A stretch of 64,000 nucleotides of DNA from Geodermatophilus obscurus (GTDB taxonomy: Bacteria > Actinomycetota > Actinomycetes > Mycobacteriales > Geodermatophilaceae), in NCBI RefSeq assembly GCF_900143215.1, contig NZ_FRDM01000015.1, forward strand, positions 38,397 through 102,396. Direction: 5' to 3'. Both the position numbers and the translations under genes were made by a program. The notes below the pieces were generated by a model. That model saw only the letters and a list, made by a program, of their open reading frames with translations, ran no database searches and had not been told where the DNA came from. This document shows positions 56,496 to 64,000 of this stretch, one piece after another. Position 1 is the first letter of the stretch. Each line of letters begins with the position of its first letter.

Positions 56496-58196
56496 TCAGA
56501 CCTCGAGAACGGTCGGGATGATCATGGGACGGCGGCGGTAGGTGTCGGACACCCACTTGCCGATCGTCCGGCGGATCACCTGCGAGAGCCGGTGCGGGTC
56601 GGTGACCCCGTCGGCCAGCGTGCGCCGCAGGTTCTCCTCGACCAGCTGCAGTGCCGGGTCGAAGACGGAGGGGTCGTCGGCGAAGCCACGGGCGGAGAGG
56701 TGCACCGGCCGCACGATCGTCCCGGTCGAGGGCTCGATGACGACGGTGAGCGCGACGAAACCCTCGTCGCCGAGGATCCGCCGCTCCTGCAGCGACTCCT
56801 CCCCCACGTCACCGACGTTGAGGCCGTCGACGTAGACATCGCCCACCGGCACCGAGCCGACGATCGACGCCTTGCCGTCGACCAGGTCCACGACGACGCC
56901 GTCCTCGGCCAGGATCACCCGGTCCGCGGACATGCCGGTCTCCTCCGCGAGGGCGGCGTGGGCGCGCAGGTGCCGCCACTCGCCGTGCACCGGCATGAGG
57001 TAGCGGGGCTTGGCGACGTTGAGCAGCGTGCGCAGCTCGCCGGCCGGCGCGTGCCCGGAGACGTGCACCCGCGCGGTCTCCTTGTGCACGACGGTGGCGC
57101 CGAGGCGGGCCAGCCCGTTGATCACCTTGTAGACCGCGGTCTCGTTGCCCGGCACCAGCGAGGAGGCCAGCACGATGGTGTCGCCGGCCTCGATGGTCAC
57201 CTGGTGGTGCTCGCCACGGGCCATCCGCCCGAGCGCGGACAGCGGCTCCCCCTGCGACCCGGTGCTGACCAGGACCACCTGCTCCGGCGGCATGCTGGTC
57301 GCCTCGTCCAGGCTGACCATCAGGCCGGGCGCCACCCGAAGCAGCCCGAGGTCGCGAGCCACGCCCATGTTGCGGACCATCGAGCGGCCGACCAGGGCGA
57401 CCTTCCGGCCGTGGGACTCGGCGGCGTCGAGCACCTGCTGGATGCGGTGCACGTGGCTGGCGAAGCTGGAGACGATCAACCGCTGGGTGGCCCGCCGGAA
57501 CACGTCCTCCAGAACCGGGCCGATCGACCGCTCCGGGGTCACGAAGCCGGGGATCTCCGCGTTGGTGGAGTCGGCGAGCAGCAGGTCGATGCCCTCGAGG
57601 CCCAGCCGGGCGAAGGCGCCCAGGTCGGTGAGGACCCCGTCCAGCGGCAGCTGGTCCATCTTGAAGTCGCCGGTGTGCACGAGGACCCCGGCCGGCGTGT
57701 GCACGGCCACGGCCAGCGCGTCGGGGATCGAGTGGTTGACCGAGATGAACTCGCAGTGGAACGGCCCCGCGAGGTGGTCGTCGCCGGCGGCCACCTGGAC
57801 CAGCACCGGGTCCAGCCGGTGCTCGCGCAGCTTGGCCTTGACCAGCGCGAGGGTGAACCGGGACCCCACCAGCGGGACGTCGCCGCGCATGCGCAGCAGG
57901 TAGGGGATCGCGCCGATGTGGTCCTCGTGCCCGTGGGTCAGGACGACGGCGACGACGTCGTCGAGCCGGTGCTCGATGATGCCGAAGTCGGGGAGGATCA
58001 GGTCGACGCCCGGCTGCTCGGCCTCCGGGAACAGCACGCCGCAGTCGATGACGAGCAGCTTGCCGTCGAACTCGAGGACGGCCATGTTGCGGCCGATCTC
58101 ACCGAGCCCGCCGAGCGCCATGACCCGCAGGCCACCCTGGGGCAGCGCGGGCGGTGCCTGCAGGTCCAGGTGCGGCTGGGTGGTCGAGGTGGTCAC
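56496..58196 (-). CDS. rnj: ribonuclease J
   Basis: A 566-residue metallo-beta-lactamase ribonuclease with 5' exonuclease and endonuclease activity; it matures rRNA and turns over mRNA. The metal motif HGHEDH is at residues 88-93 (H88, H90, D92, H93). The beta-CASP domain holds [20 protein letters not shown], and [19 protein letters not shown] follows. The C-terminal RNase J domain is present. It starts with GTG at 58196, 10 bp after the dapA stop, a common actinobacterial gene pair. Confidence 0.97.
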   Translation of the reverse strand: MTTSTTQPHLDLQAPPALPQGGLRVMALGGLGEIGRNMAVLEFDGKLLVIDCGVLFPEAEQPGVDLILPDFGIIEHRLDDVVAVVLTHGHEDHIGAIPYLLRMRGDVPLVGSRFTLALVKAKLREHRLDPVLVQVAAGDDHLAGPFHCEFISVNHSIPDALAVAVHTPAGVLVHTGDFKMDQLPLDGVLTDLGAFARLGLEGIDLLLADSTNAEIPGFVTPERSIGPVLEDVFRRATQRLIVSSFASHVHRIQQVLDAAESHGRKVALVGRSMVRNMGVARDLGLLRVAPGLMVSLDEATSMPPEQVVLVSTGSQGEPLSALGRMARGEHHQVTIEAGDTIVLASSLVPGNETAVYKVINGLARLGATVVHKETARVHVSGHAPAGELRTLLNVAKPRYLMPVHGEWRHLRAHAALAEETGMSADRVILAEDGVVVDLVDGKASIVGSVPVGDVYVDGLNVGDVGEESLQERRILGDEGFVALTVVIEPSTGTIVRPVHLSARGFADDPSVFDPALQLVEENLRRTLADGVTDPHRLSQVIRRTIGKWVSDTYRRRPMIIPTVLEV

Positions 58197-58206
58197 GAGG
58201 TCGCGC

Positions 58207-59103
58207 TCACAGGTGGATGCCTCCGTCGGCGAGGTCGGCGCGCAGCTGCGCGAGTTGTTCGGGGGTGGCGTCGACCAGCGGCGGGCGCACGGGGCCGGCG
58301 GGCAGGCCCAGCTCGCGCAGCGCAGCCTTCGCCATGATGACGCCCTGGGTGCGGAAGATGCCGGTGTAGACGGGCAGCAGGCTCTCGTTGACCTCGCGCG
58401 CCTTGGCCAGGTCGCCGGACTCGACCGCGGCGATCAGCTCGGCCAGCCGGGGGCCGACGAGGTGCCCGGCCACGCTCACCACGCCGACCGCACCGAGGGC
58501 CAGCATCGGCAGGTTGAGCATGTCCTCACCGCAGTAGTAGGCGAGGTCGGTGCGGGCCAGCGTCCAGGCGAGCGCGCCGAAGTCGGCCTTGGCGTCCTTG
58601 ACCGCGATGATCCGCGGGTGCTCGGCGGCGCGGACCAGCGTCTCGACCTCGATCGGCACGACGGAGCGCGGCGGGATGTCGTAGAGCATCACCGGCCGGT
58701 CGGTGGCGTCGGCGACGGCGGTGAAGTGCCTCAGCAGGCCGGCCTGCGGGGGCTTGTTGTAGTACGGCGTCACGACCAGCAGGCCGTGCGCGCCCAGCCG
58801 CTCGGCCCGGCGCGCGTTCTCGATGGTGTGCGCGGTGTCGTTGGTGCCGACGCCCGCGACGACGGTCGCGCGGTCGCCCACCGCGTCGAGCACCGCCTCG
58901 AGGACGGCGTGCTGCTCACCGTCGCTCAGGGTGGGCGCCTCGCCGGTGGTGCCGAGCACGACCAGGCCGTCGTGCGCCTGCCGGTCGACGAGGTGGGCGG
59001 CCAGCTCCTGAGCCCCCGCGAGGTCGATCGAGCCGTCCTCGGCGAAGGGCGTCACCATCGCCGTGAGCACACGCCCGAAGGGCCGGGCGGGGTCACTGGT
59101 CAT
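58207..59103 (-). CDS. dapA: 4-hydroxy-tetrahydrodipicolinate synthase
   Basis: A 298-residue TIM-barrel aldolase that condenses pyruvate and aspartate semialdehyde, the first committed step to diaminopimelate and lysine. The Schiff-base Lys169 is in IIAVKDAKAD, Tyr141 in VMLYDIPPR, and the GTTGEAPTL loop (51-59) carries the expected threonines. The ATG at 59103 follows TAGATT by 6 nt, the clearest leaderless layout here. The partner dapF is at 19348. Confidence 0.97.
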   Translation of the reverse strand: MTSDPARPFGRVLTAMVTPFAEDGSIDLAGAQELAAHLVDRQAHDGLVVLGTTGEAPTLSDGEQHAVLEAVLDAVGDRATVVAGVGTNDTAHTIENARRAERLGAHGLLVVTPYYNKPPQAGLLRHFTAVADATDRPVMLYDIPPRSVVPIEVETLVRAAEHPRIIAVKDAKADFGALAWTLARTDLAYYCGEDMLNLPMLALGAVGVVSVAGHLVGPRLAELIAAVESGDLAKAREVNESLLPVYTGIFRTQGVIMAKAALRELGLPAGPVRPPLVDATPEQLAQLRADLADGGIHL

Positions 59104-59109
59104 ACCGAG

Positions 59110-59115
59110 AATCTA
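59110..59115 (-). promoter_or_regulatory. -10 hexamer of dapA
   Basis: TAGATT on the minus strand, 6 nt before the ATG at 59103. It overlaps the last codons of folA, so dapA can start its own leaderless mRNA inside the folA 3' end. Confidence 0.58.
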
Positions 59116-59655
59116 CCGACCCGTCCCGGCCGGCACGTCGGCGTCGGTCGCTGCGCGGGCGTACTCCGACACCGCGTACCGCAGGCCGGTGGTGGACGCC
59201 GTCCAGCCCGCCGCCGGGGTGCGCGACACCCGCACCCACTCCGCGCCCAGTTCCGGGGCCCAGGTGTCGCCGTCGACGGCGGTGTCGACGTCGGTGACGA
59301 CCACCCGGTCGGCGTGCGGGAGGAACGCGGCGTAGACCCGGCCACCGCCGATGACCCAGAGGTCGCCGTCGTCCGCGCACGCCAGCACGTCCTCGACCCC
59401 GCCCACCCGCGCGGCGCCGTCGGCGGCCCACGACCGGTCGGTGGTGAGGACGATGTTGCGCCGTCCGGGCAGCGGGCGGAACCGCTCGGGCAGCGACTCC
59501 CAGGTGCGGCGACCCATCACGACGGTGCTGCCCGTGGTGAGCTCGCGGAACAGGCGCAGGTCCTCGGGCAGGTGCCAGGGCAGCCGGCCATGGGCGCCGA
59601 TGACCCCGCCGCGGGCCTGCGCCCAGACCAGCCCGACGGCCCTGCCCCTGGCCAC
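59113..59655 (-). CDS. folA: dihydrofolate reductase
   Basis: A 180-residue dihydrofolate reductase, which renews tetrahydrofolate after ThyA consumes the methylene form. It has VWAQARGGVIGAHGRLPWHL (substrate and Met20-like loop), PEDLRLFRELTTGSTVVMGR, TWESLPERFRPLPGR and the NADPH glycine motif WVIGGGRVYAAFL. GTG at 59655 begins 7 bp after the thyA stop, so the pair is an operon. DapA begins 9 bp beyond its stop but has its own -10 element. Confidence 0.96.
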   Translation of the reverse strand: MARGRAVGLVWAQARGGVIGAHGRLPWHLPEDLRLFRELTTGSTVVMGRRTWESLPERFRPLPGRRNIVLTTDRSWAADGAARVGGVEDVLACADDGDLWVIGGGRVYAAFLPHADRVVVTDVDTAVDGDTWAPELGAEWVRVSRTPAAGWTASTTGLRYAVSEYARAATDADVPAGTGR

Positions 59656-59662
59656 CCGCGGC

Positions 59663-60472
59663 TCAGACCGCCACCGCGGCGCGGATCGCCGGGTGGTGCC
59701 GGTAGTCGCGCAGCGTGAAGTGCTCGTAGGTGTAGTCGAACAGCGACGGCGCGGGGGCCAGGTCGAGGGTCGGGAAGGGCAGCGCCTCGCGGGAGAGCTG
59801 CTCGCGGACCTGATCCACGTGGTTGCTGTAGACGTGGCAGTCGCCACCGACCCAGATGAGGTCGCCGGGGGCCAGGCCCACCTGGTCGGCGACCATGCGG
59901 GTGAGCAACGCGTAGCTGGCGATGTTGAACGGCACGCCGAGGAACATGTCGGCACTGCGCTGGTACAGCTGACAGGACAGCCGGCCGTCGGCGACGTGGA
60001 ACTGGAACAGCGCGTGGCAGGGCGCGAGCGCCATGTCCGGCAGCGCGGCGACGTTCCAGGCGGAGACGACCATGCGTCGCGAGTTCGGGTCGGTGCGCAG
60101 CGTCTCCAGGACGCCGGCGATCTGGTCGACGTGCTCGCCGCCGGGCGTGGGCCAGGACCGCCACTGGACGCCGTAGACCGGGCCGAGCTCCCCCTCCGGC
60201 GAGGCCCACTCGTCCCAGATGCTGACCCTGTTCTCCTGCAGCCACCGCACGTTGCTGTCACCGCGGAGGAACCACAGCAGTTCGTAGGCGATCGACCGGA
60301 AGTGCACCGACTTGGTCGTGACCAGCGGGAACCGCTCAGCGAGGTCGTAGCGCAGCCGCTCGCCGAACAGGCTCACCGTGCCGGTGCCCGTCCGGTCCTG
60401 CTTGGGTGTGCCCTGCTCGAGCACCCGGCGCAGCAGGTCCTCGTACTGGGTGTCGACCCGCACTGTGTCCAT
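59663..60472 (-). CDS. thyA: thymidylate synthase
   Basis: A 269-residue ThyA, which methylates dUMP to dTMP with 5,10-methylene-THF. Catalytic Cys152 is in [34 protein letters not shown] and [19 protein letters not shown] are diagnostic. The flavin-dependent ThyX is not seen here. The ATG at 60472 fits the length of other ThyA proteins; no good ribosome-binding site precedes it. A GTG start 24 nt upstream is a possible alternative. Confidence 0.97.
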   Translation of the reverse strand: MDTVRVDTQYEDLLRRVLEQGTPKQDRTGTGTVSLFGERLRYDLAERFPLVTTKSVHFRSIAYELLWFLRGDSNVRWLQENRVSIWDEWASPEGELGPVYGVQWRSWPTPGGEHVDQIAGVLETLRTDPNSRRMVVSAWNVAALPDMALAPCHALFQFHVADGRLSCQLYQRSADMFLGVPFNIASYALLTRMVADQVGLAPGDLIWVGGDCHVYSNHVDQVREQLSREALPFPTLDLAPAPSLFDYTYEHFTLRDYRHHPAIRAAVAV

Positions 60473-60550
60473 CCCCTGAGCGTTCGTGCCCACCAGACCC
60501 GTTCCCCTCGTCGTGCCACTGCCCGGACCAGGGTAGGCGGAGCCACCGAC

Positions 60551-60556
60551 CACACT
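60551..60556 (+). promoter_or_regulatory. -10-like hexamer of the DUF1232 gene
   Basis: CACACT, then GGAGCGC (7 nt), then the GTG at 60564. The block CACTGGAGCGCGTG is identical to that before nei. Confidence 0.38.
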
Positions 60557-60563
60557 GGAGCGC

Positions 60564-60971
60564 GTGAGGTGGCTGGAGCTGGTGCTGTCGGTGGGAGCGG
60601 GGCTGCTCCTGCTCTGGGGCATCCTGCTCCTGCTGCTGTGGTGGGCGCGCCCACCGGACCTCACCGTGCGCGAGGCGCTGCGGCTGCTGCCGGACCTGGT
60701 GCGCCTCGTGCGCCGGCTCGCCGCGGACCGGTCCCTGCCGCGGGGCGTCCGGGTGCGACTGTGGCTGCTGCTGGTCTACCTGCTCTCCCCGGTGGACCTG
60801 GTGCCCGACGTGATCCCGGTCCTCGGCTACGCCGACGACGTCGTCGTCGTGGCCCTGGCACTCCGCTCGGTGGTGCGGGCGGCCGGGGCGCCGGCGGTGC
60901 AGCGTGCCTGGCCGGGCGGGCACGCGGGCCTCGCCGTCGTCCAGCGCCTGGCCGGCCTGGGCAGGCGCTGA
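60564..60971 (+). CDS. DUF1232 (YkvA-like) membrane protein
   Basis: A 135-residue small membrane protein. A long hydrophobic helix ([20 protein letters not shown]) is followed by a charged region and the DUF1232 core, [20 protein letters not shown] then [19 protein letters not shown], whose SPVDLVPD motif is diagnostic. Its function is not established. GTG at 60564. It converges with the YcaQ-like gene, which ends 6 bp beyond its stop. Confidence 0.88.
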   Translation: MRWLELVLSVGAGLLLLWGILLLLLWWARPPDLTVREALRLLPDLVRLVRRLAADRSLPRGVRVRLWLLLVYLLSPVDLVPDVIPVLGYADDVVVVALALRSVVRAAGAPAVQRAWPGGHAGLAVVQRLAGLGRR

Positions 60972-60976
60972 GCCCG

Positions 60977-62188
60977 CTAGCCCACGACGGCGGCGAGTTC
61001 GGCGGCCAGGTCACCGCGCCCGCCCACGACGACGGCGCCCAGCTGCATCCAGCCGGCCATGAGCGCCAGCTCCTCGGCGAGGGCAGCGGTCACCTCGGCG
61101 CGGTCCACGCCCTCCTCGGCGAACGCCGACTGGACCCGCAGCACCCCGGCCTGCCGGTCGGCCTTGAGGTCGACCCGCGCCACCAGCCGGTCGCCGAGCA
61201 GGAACGGCAGGACGTAGTAGCCGTGCACCCGCTGGACCGCCGGGGTGTAGATCTCCAACCGGTACCGGAAGCCGAAGATGCGCTCCACCCGCGGCCGCTC
61301 CCAGACCAGGGAGTCGAAGGGGCTCAGCAGCGCCCGCGCCCGCGCCCAGCGGGGACGGCGCGCCTCGGGCCGCAGCCACGCCGGCGCACCCCAGTCGGCC
61401 ACCTCGACGGGGACGAGCTCGCCGGAGTCGACCAGCTCGGCGATCGCGGCCCGCGCAGCCGGTGGACGCAGCCGGAAGTAGTCGCGCAGGTCCCGCTCGG
61501 TGGCCACGCCCAGTGCACGCGAGGCGGTGCGCACCAGCTCGCGGACGGCGTCGGCCGGCTCCGGAGTGGGCACCTGCAGGACGGCGGCCGGCAGCACCCG
61601 CTCGGTGAGGTCGTAGACGCGCTCGAAGCCCGCCGTCCGGCCCCGGGTGGTGACGACGCCGGTGTAGAAGAGCCACTCCAGGGCGACCTTGCCGGCGTGC
61701 CAGTTCCACATGCTCCCGGGCCGGTCCGGTCGCGGCTCGGCGAGGTCGCTGGCCTTGAGCGGACCGGTCTCGCGCACCCGCTCGAGGACCTCGCTGACGT
61801 ATCCGGGCCGTTCGCGCTGGATCCGGACCATCGAGCCCCAGGCGTGCTCCTCGGCCGCCGCCATCCGCCAGCGCAGGTGCGGGTGCAGCCGGACCGGGAG
61901 CAGCGAGGCCTCGTGCGCCCAGTACTCGAACAACTCCCTGCGGCGGTCGGCGAGGTCGTCGAGCGTCTCGCGCGGATACGGTCCGAGACGGCTGAAGGCG
62001 GGCAGGTAGTGCGCGCGGGAGAGCACGTTGACCGAGTCGATCTGCAGCACGGCCAGCCGGGACGCCATCCGGCGCAGCTGCCGCCCGTCGACGGGGCCCG
62101 TGGGCCGGGGGTCGGCGAAGCCCTGCGCGGCCAGGGCGATGCGGCGGGCCAGCGCGGCCGGTAGCCGGTCGGCGACGGGTGTTCCCAC
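60977..62188 (-). CDS. winged helix DNA glycosylase-like protein (YcaQ/HTH_42 family)
   Basis: A 403-residue protein of the HTH_42 family, to which E. coli YcaQ and Streptomyces AlzB-like interstrand-crosslink glycosylases belong. The catalytic Q-x-D motif of that group is seen as QID (residues 49-51) in RLAVLQIDSVNVLSRAHYLP. Further family marks are EYWAHEASLLPVRLHPHLRW and FGFRYRLEIYTPAVQRVHGY. Such enzymes unhook crosslinks or remove N7-alkylguanine. Activity is inferred from the motif. Its GTG is 68 bp from the divergent GNAT start. Confidence 0.88.
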   Translation of the reverse strand: MGTPVADRLPAALARRIALAAQGFADPRPTGPVDGRQLRRMASRLAVLQIDSVNVLSRAHYLPAFSRLGPYPRETLDDLADRRRELFEYWAHEASLLPVRLHPHLRWRMAAAEEHAWGSMVRIQRERPGYVSEVLERVRETGPLKASDLAEPRPDRPGSMWNWHAGKVALEWLFYTGVVTTRGRTAGFERVYDLTERVLPAAVLQVPTPEPADAVRELVRTASRALGVATERDLRDYFRLRPPAARAAIAELVDSGELVPVEVADWGAPAWLRPEARRPRWARARALLSPFDSLVWERPRVERIFGFRYRLEIYTPAVQRVHGYYVLPFLLGDRLVARVDLKADRQAGVLRVQSAFAEEGVDRAEVTAALAEELALMAGWMQLGAVVVGGRGDLAAELAAVVG

Positions 62189-62243
62189 GGCGGCCGATCC
62201 TGCCCGGGACCCCCGACGACTCCGGCAGGTACCCGTCGCGGCC

Positions 62244-62249
62244 TACGCT
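62244..62249 (+). promoter_or_regulatory. -10 hexamer of the GNAT gene
   Basis: TACGCT ends 7 nt before the GTG at 62257; the same hexamer as before the 35-residue gene at 33290. Confidence 0.5.
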
Positions 62250-62256
62250 GCCTGGC

Positions 62257-62850
62257 GTGCAGCCGACCTCGCCGTTCCCTCGCCGGTCGGGGACCGCGGA
62301 GGCGTCGGTCCGCCCGGCGCAGCGGTCCGACGCCCCCGCGGTCGCCCGCGTGCAGGCCGTCACCTGGCGGACGGCGTACCGCACCGTGCTGCCGTCCGAG
62401 GTCCTCGACGGCTGGGACGAGGCCGCGGCAGCGGAGGCCTGGCGGGCCGCGGTCACCGCACCGCCCACACCCGGGCACCGCGTCCTGGTGGCCGTCGAGC
62501 AGGACGTGGTGGTCGGCTTCGCCGCCTCCGGCCCCGCGGAGCTCGCCGCGGACGAGCACCCGCACCCCGCGGGCCCCAGCAGCGAGATCGCCACCCTGCT
62601 GGTCGAGCCCCGCTGGGGGCGGCGCGGACACGGCAGCCGGCTGCTGGCCGCCGTCACCGACCTGGCCCGGGCGGACGGGACGGCGCGGGTGCAGGTGTGG
62701 CTGCCAGAGCAGGACGCGGTCTCCGCGGGCTTCTTCGAGTCGGCGGGCTGGGCGCGCGACGGCTGGACCCGGACCCTGGACACCGGGGGGACGCCGCTCC
62801 GCGAGGTCCGCTGGCACACCCTGCTGCAGGAGACGGACGGGAGTCGATGA
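62257..62850 (+). CDS. GNAT family N-acetyltransferase
   Basis: A 197-residue acetyltransferase. Motif A reads IATLLVEPRWGRRGHGSRLL, with the acetyl-CoA loop R-R-G-H-G-S; VWLPEQDAVSAGFFESAGWA is motif B. The N-terminal 25 residues are Pro/Arg/Ser-rich. The substrate is unknown. GTG at 62257 follows TACGCT by 7 nt. Its stop overlaps the start of the DUF2461 gene (ATGA). Confidence 0.88.
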   Translation: MQPTSPFPRRSGTAEASVRPAQRSDAPAVARVQAVTWRTAYRTVLPSEVLDGWDEAAAAEAWRAAVTAPPTPGHRVLVAVEQDVVVGFAASGPAELAADEHPHPAGPSSEIATLLVEPRWGRRGHGSRLLAAVTDLARADGTARVQVWLPEQDAVSAGFFESAGWARDGWTRTLDTGGTPLREVRWHTLLQETDGSR

Positions 62851-63512
62851 CCTTCGAGGGGTTCCCCGACGAGGGGCTGGTCTTCTACGAGGGCCTGGAG
62901 GCCGACAACAGCAAGACCTACTGGACCCGCAACCGACAGATCTACGACGCATCCGTCCGGACCCCGATGCAGGCGCTCCTCGACGAGCTGACCGGCGAGT
63001 TCGGCGTCCCGAAGCTCTTCCGCCCGTACCGGGACGTCCGCTTCAGCAACGACAAGACGCCGTACAAGACCCATCAGGGTGCGGTCGTGAACCCCGACGG
63101 CCGGGGCGCCGGGGCCTGGTACGTGCAGGTGTCCGCGGACGGGCTGATGGTCGCCGGCGGGTGCTGGCGGCTGGAGCCCGACCAGGTGGCCCGCTACCGC
63201 CGCGCCGTCGCGGACGACGTGCAGGGCCCGCGGCTGCGCGCGGAGGTGAACCGGCTCGCCGCCGCTGGGTGGACCATCGACGGCGAGCGGCTGGTCCGGG
63301 TACCGGCCGGCTTCGACCGCGAGGGCGACCGCGCCGACCTGCTCCGGCACAAGACCTTGCACGCCTCCCGCCGCTGGGAACCTGCCGACTGGCTGCACGA
63401 CCGCCGTGCGCTCGACGAGGTGCGCAGCGCCTGGCGCGACCTGACCGCACTCAACGCGTGGCTGGCGGACAACGTCGGGGCGACGACGCGCGAGTCGCGA
63501 GCCCGCCGCTGA
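62847..63512 (+). CDS. DUF2461 family protein
   Basis: A 221-residue cytoplasmic protein of the DUF2461 (TIGR02453) family: GLVFYEGLEADNSKTYWTRN, RPYRDVRFSNDKTPYKTHQG, GAWYVQVSADGLMVAGGCWR, and a C-terminal basic region RADLLRHKTLHASRRWEP. It is widespread in bacteria, with no established function. Its ATG shares four bases with the GNAT stop, so the two are co-translated. The rRNA operon converges on it from the right, separated by repeat and terminator sequences. Confidence 0.93.
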   Translation: MTFEGFPDEGLVFYEGLEADNSKTYWTRNRQIYDASVRTPMQALLDELTGEFGVPKLFRPYRDVRFSNDKTPYKTHQGAVVNPDGRGAGAWYVQVSADGLMVAGGCWRLEPDQVARYRRAVADDVQGPRLRAEVNRLAAAGWTIDGERLVRVPAGFDREGDRADLLRHKTLHASRRWEPADWLHDRRALDEVRSAWRDLTALNAWLADNVGATTRESRARR

Positions 63513-63525
63513 CCCGCCACGCGAC

Positions 63526-63610
63526 AGGACCCGTTGGGGCGCTCCGCAGGGCGCCCCCGTTCGTCGCCAGACGTGCATGAAGGGCCCGCACCGGGTGGTG
63601 AGGGCCCTCC
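63526..63610. repeat. 3'-end palindromic repeat, copy 12 (divergent)
   Basis: AGGACCCGTTGGGGCGC with GCGCCCCCGT forms a hairpin (about 63526-63560), and AGGGCCC ... GGGCCCT follows at about 63581-63608. The conserved core is hard to see; this copy may be diverged or a different hairpin pair. It fills the gap behind the DUF2461 stop. Confidence 0.5.
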
Positions 63611-63641
63611 GCGCAGCGCCGCCCGATGGGTGCGGACACGA

Positions 63642-63682
63642 CGGAACGGGGGCCAGAGCACGTGGCTCTGACCCCCGTTCCG
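63642..63682 (-). terminator. rRNA operon terminator
   Basis: Arms 63642-63659 and 63664-63682 form a nearly perfect 18-bp hairpin (CGGAACGGGGGCCAGAGC). It lies 12 nt beyond the 5S 3' end on the minus strand. A standard position for ending an rrn transcript. Confidence 0.85.
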
Positions 63683-63693
63683 GAAAGAGTTGT

Positions 63694-63810
63694 CCGGCGG
63701 TGTCCTACTCTCCCACTCCGTTCCCGGAGCAGTACCATCGGCGCTGAGAGGCTTAGCTTCCGGGTTCGGAATGGAACCGGGCGTTTCCCTCTCGCCATGA
63801 CCGCCGTAAC
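63694..63810 (-). rRNA. rrf: 5S ribosomal RNA
   Basis: A complete 5S rRNA of about 117 nt on the minus strand. The 5' end reads GTTACGGCGGTCATGGCG and pairs with the 3' end GACACCGCCGGAC. Inside are the conserved CCCGGTTCCATTCCGAACCC and GTGGGAGAGTAGG segments. Confidence 0.97.
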
Positions 63811-63926
63811 ACTGTGAACATGACAACCGGTGTCTCCGGTTGGGTCGTTCAGAACCGCACAGTGGACGCGTTGGTGCGCATGATCTTCGACCGCGGCCCG
63901 TGTGTGGGGCTCGTGGTGGTCGTGTG

Positions 63927-64000
63927 GTCAAGCCCTCGGCCTGTTAGTACCGGTCAGCTCACACACCTCGCGGTGCTTCCACTTCCGGCCTATCAACCCG
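63927..64000 (-). rRNA. rrl: 23S ribosomal RNA, 3' end (partial)
   Basis: The last 74 nt of 23S rRNA on the minus strand, ending GGCCGAGGGCTTGACC, with the conserved GACCGGTACTAACAGG and GGAAGTGGAAGCACCG segments. The rest of the gene lies beyond the window. The 116 bp to 5S are spacer. Confidence 0.95.

Noticed and set aside
63811..63926. Possible tRNA between 5S and 23S
   Set aside because: No cloverleaf or TTCGA loop is visible in the 116-bp spacer.

Overview
The window is 64 kb of very GC-rich DNA (close to three quarters G+C by eye), with GTG starts on about half of the genes and actinobacterial gene neighbourhoods: nrdJ-nrdR-lexA-hflX, dapF-miaA-miaB, recX-recA-DUF3046, clgR-pgsA-rimO-ftsK-rnj-dapA-folA-thyA, and an LpqY-SugABC-like trehalose transporter. 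The SOS boxes have the actinobacterial TCGAAC-N4-GTTCGA form. I infer a chromosome segment of a high-GC actinobacterium, probably Geodermatophilaceae (Blastococcus, Modestobacter or Geodermatophilus); the family assignment is an inference from gene content and style, not a search result.

Layout. Positions 1-9000 are a loosely packed accessory stretch: intact genes (RibD-like reductase, PanE-like reductase, SGNH hydrolase, PQ-loop transporter, MFS transporter, AlkD-like glycosylase) lie among at least four broken genes (frameshifted GNAT, frameshifted DUF1801, an N-terminal stub of a threonine dehydratase, and an alpha/beta hydrolase with a frameshift and a large internal deletion). From 9 to 20 kb comes deoxynucleotide supply and SOS control: class II ribonucleotide reductase nrdJ, its repressor nrdR with tandem NrdR-type boxes, and lexA divergent from a LysM membrane protein with three SOS boxes between them; then a PAP2 phosphatase, hflX and small proteins. 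From 19 to 25 kb: dapF, miaA, an extradiol-dioxygenase-like gene, a DUF349 protein and miaB. From 25 to 31 kb: a complete polar amino acid (glutamate-type) ABC transporter and ctaD. From 31 to 36 kb: recX-recA-DUF3046, an MFS transporter and an acyl-CoA dehydrogenase. From 36 to 44 kb: the long helicase lhr with nei, pspA, a PfkB kinase and a GNAT enzyme. From 44 to 50 kb: the sugar transporter and a DUF4032 kinase-like gene. From 50 to 60.5 kb: TetR, clgR, pgsA, rimO, ftsK, rnj, dapA, folA, thyA. From 60.5 to 63.5 kb: DUF1232, a YcaQ-like glycosylase, GNAT and DUF2461. The right edge enters an rRNA operon on the minus strand (5S complete, 23S 3' end only).

Working together: LexA, RecA, RecX and the LysM protein form an SOS module; NrdR/NrdJ, ThyA and FolA supply DNA precursors; Lhr/Nei, AlkD and YcaQ are repair enzymes; MiaA/MiaB modify tRNA; DapA and DapF serve lysine and peptidoglycan synthesis.

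The most unusual signal is not a gene. A family of GC-rich palindromic elements (about 12 copies, 45-120 bp), sharing a core like CACCC(T)TCGCAGGCTC and outer arms like GGACCCCGTCC, sits directly behind stop codons, mostly between convergent genes. I read it as a dispersed 3'-end/terminator repeat. A second window-wide pattern is a -10-like hexamer ending 6-7 nt before the start codon of about 15 genes, which predicts leaderless mRNAs. I saw no CRISPR array, prophage, insertion sequence, defence island, biosynthetic cluster or clear tRNA gene.
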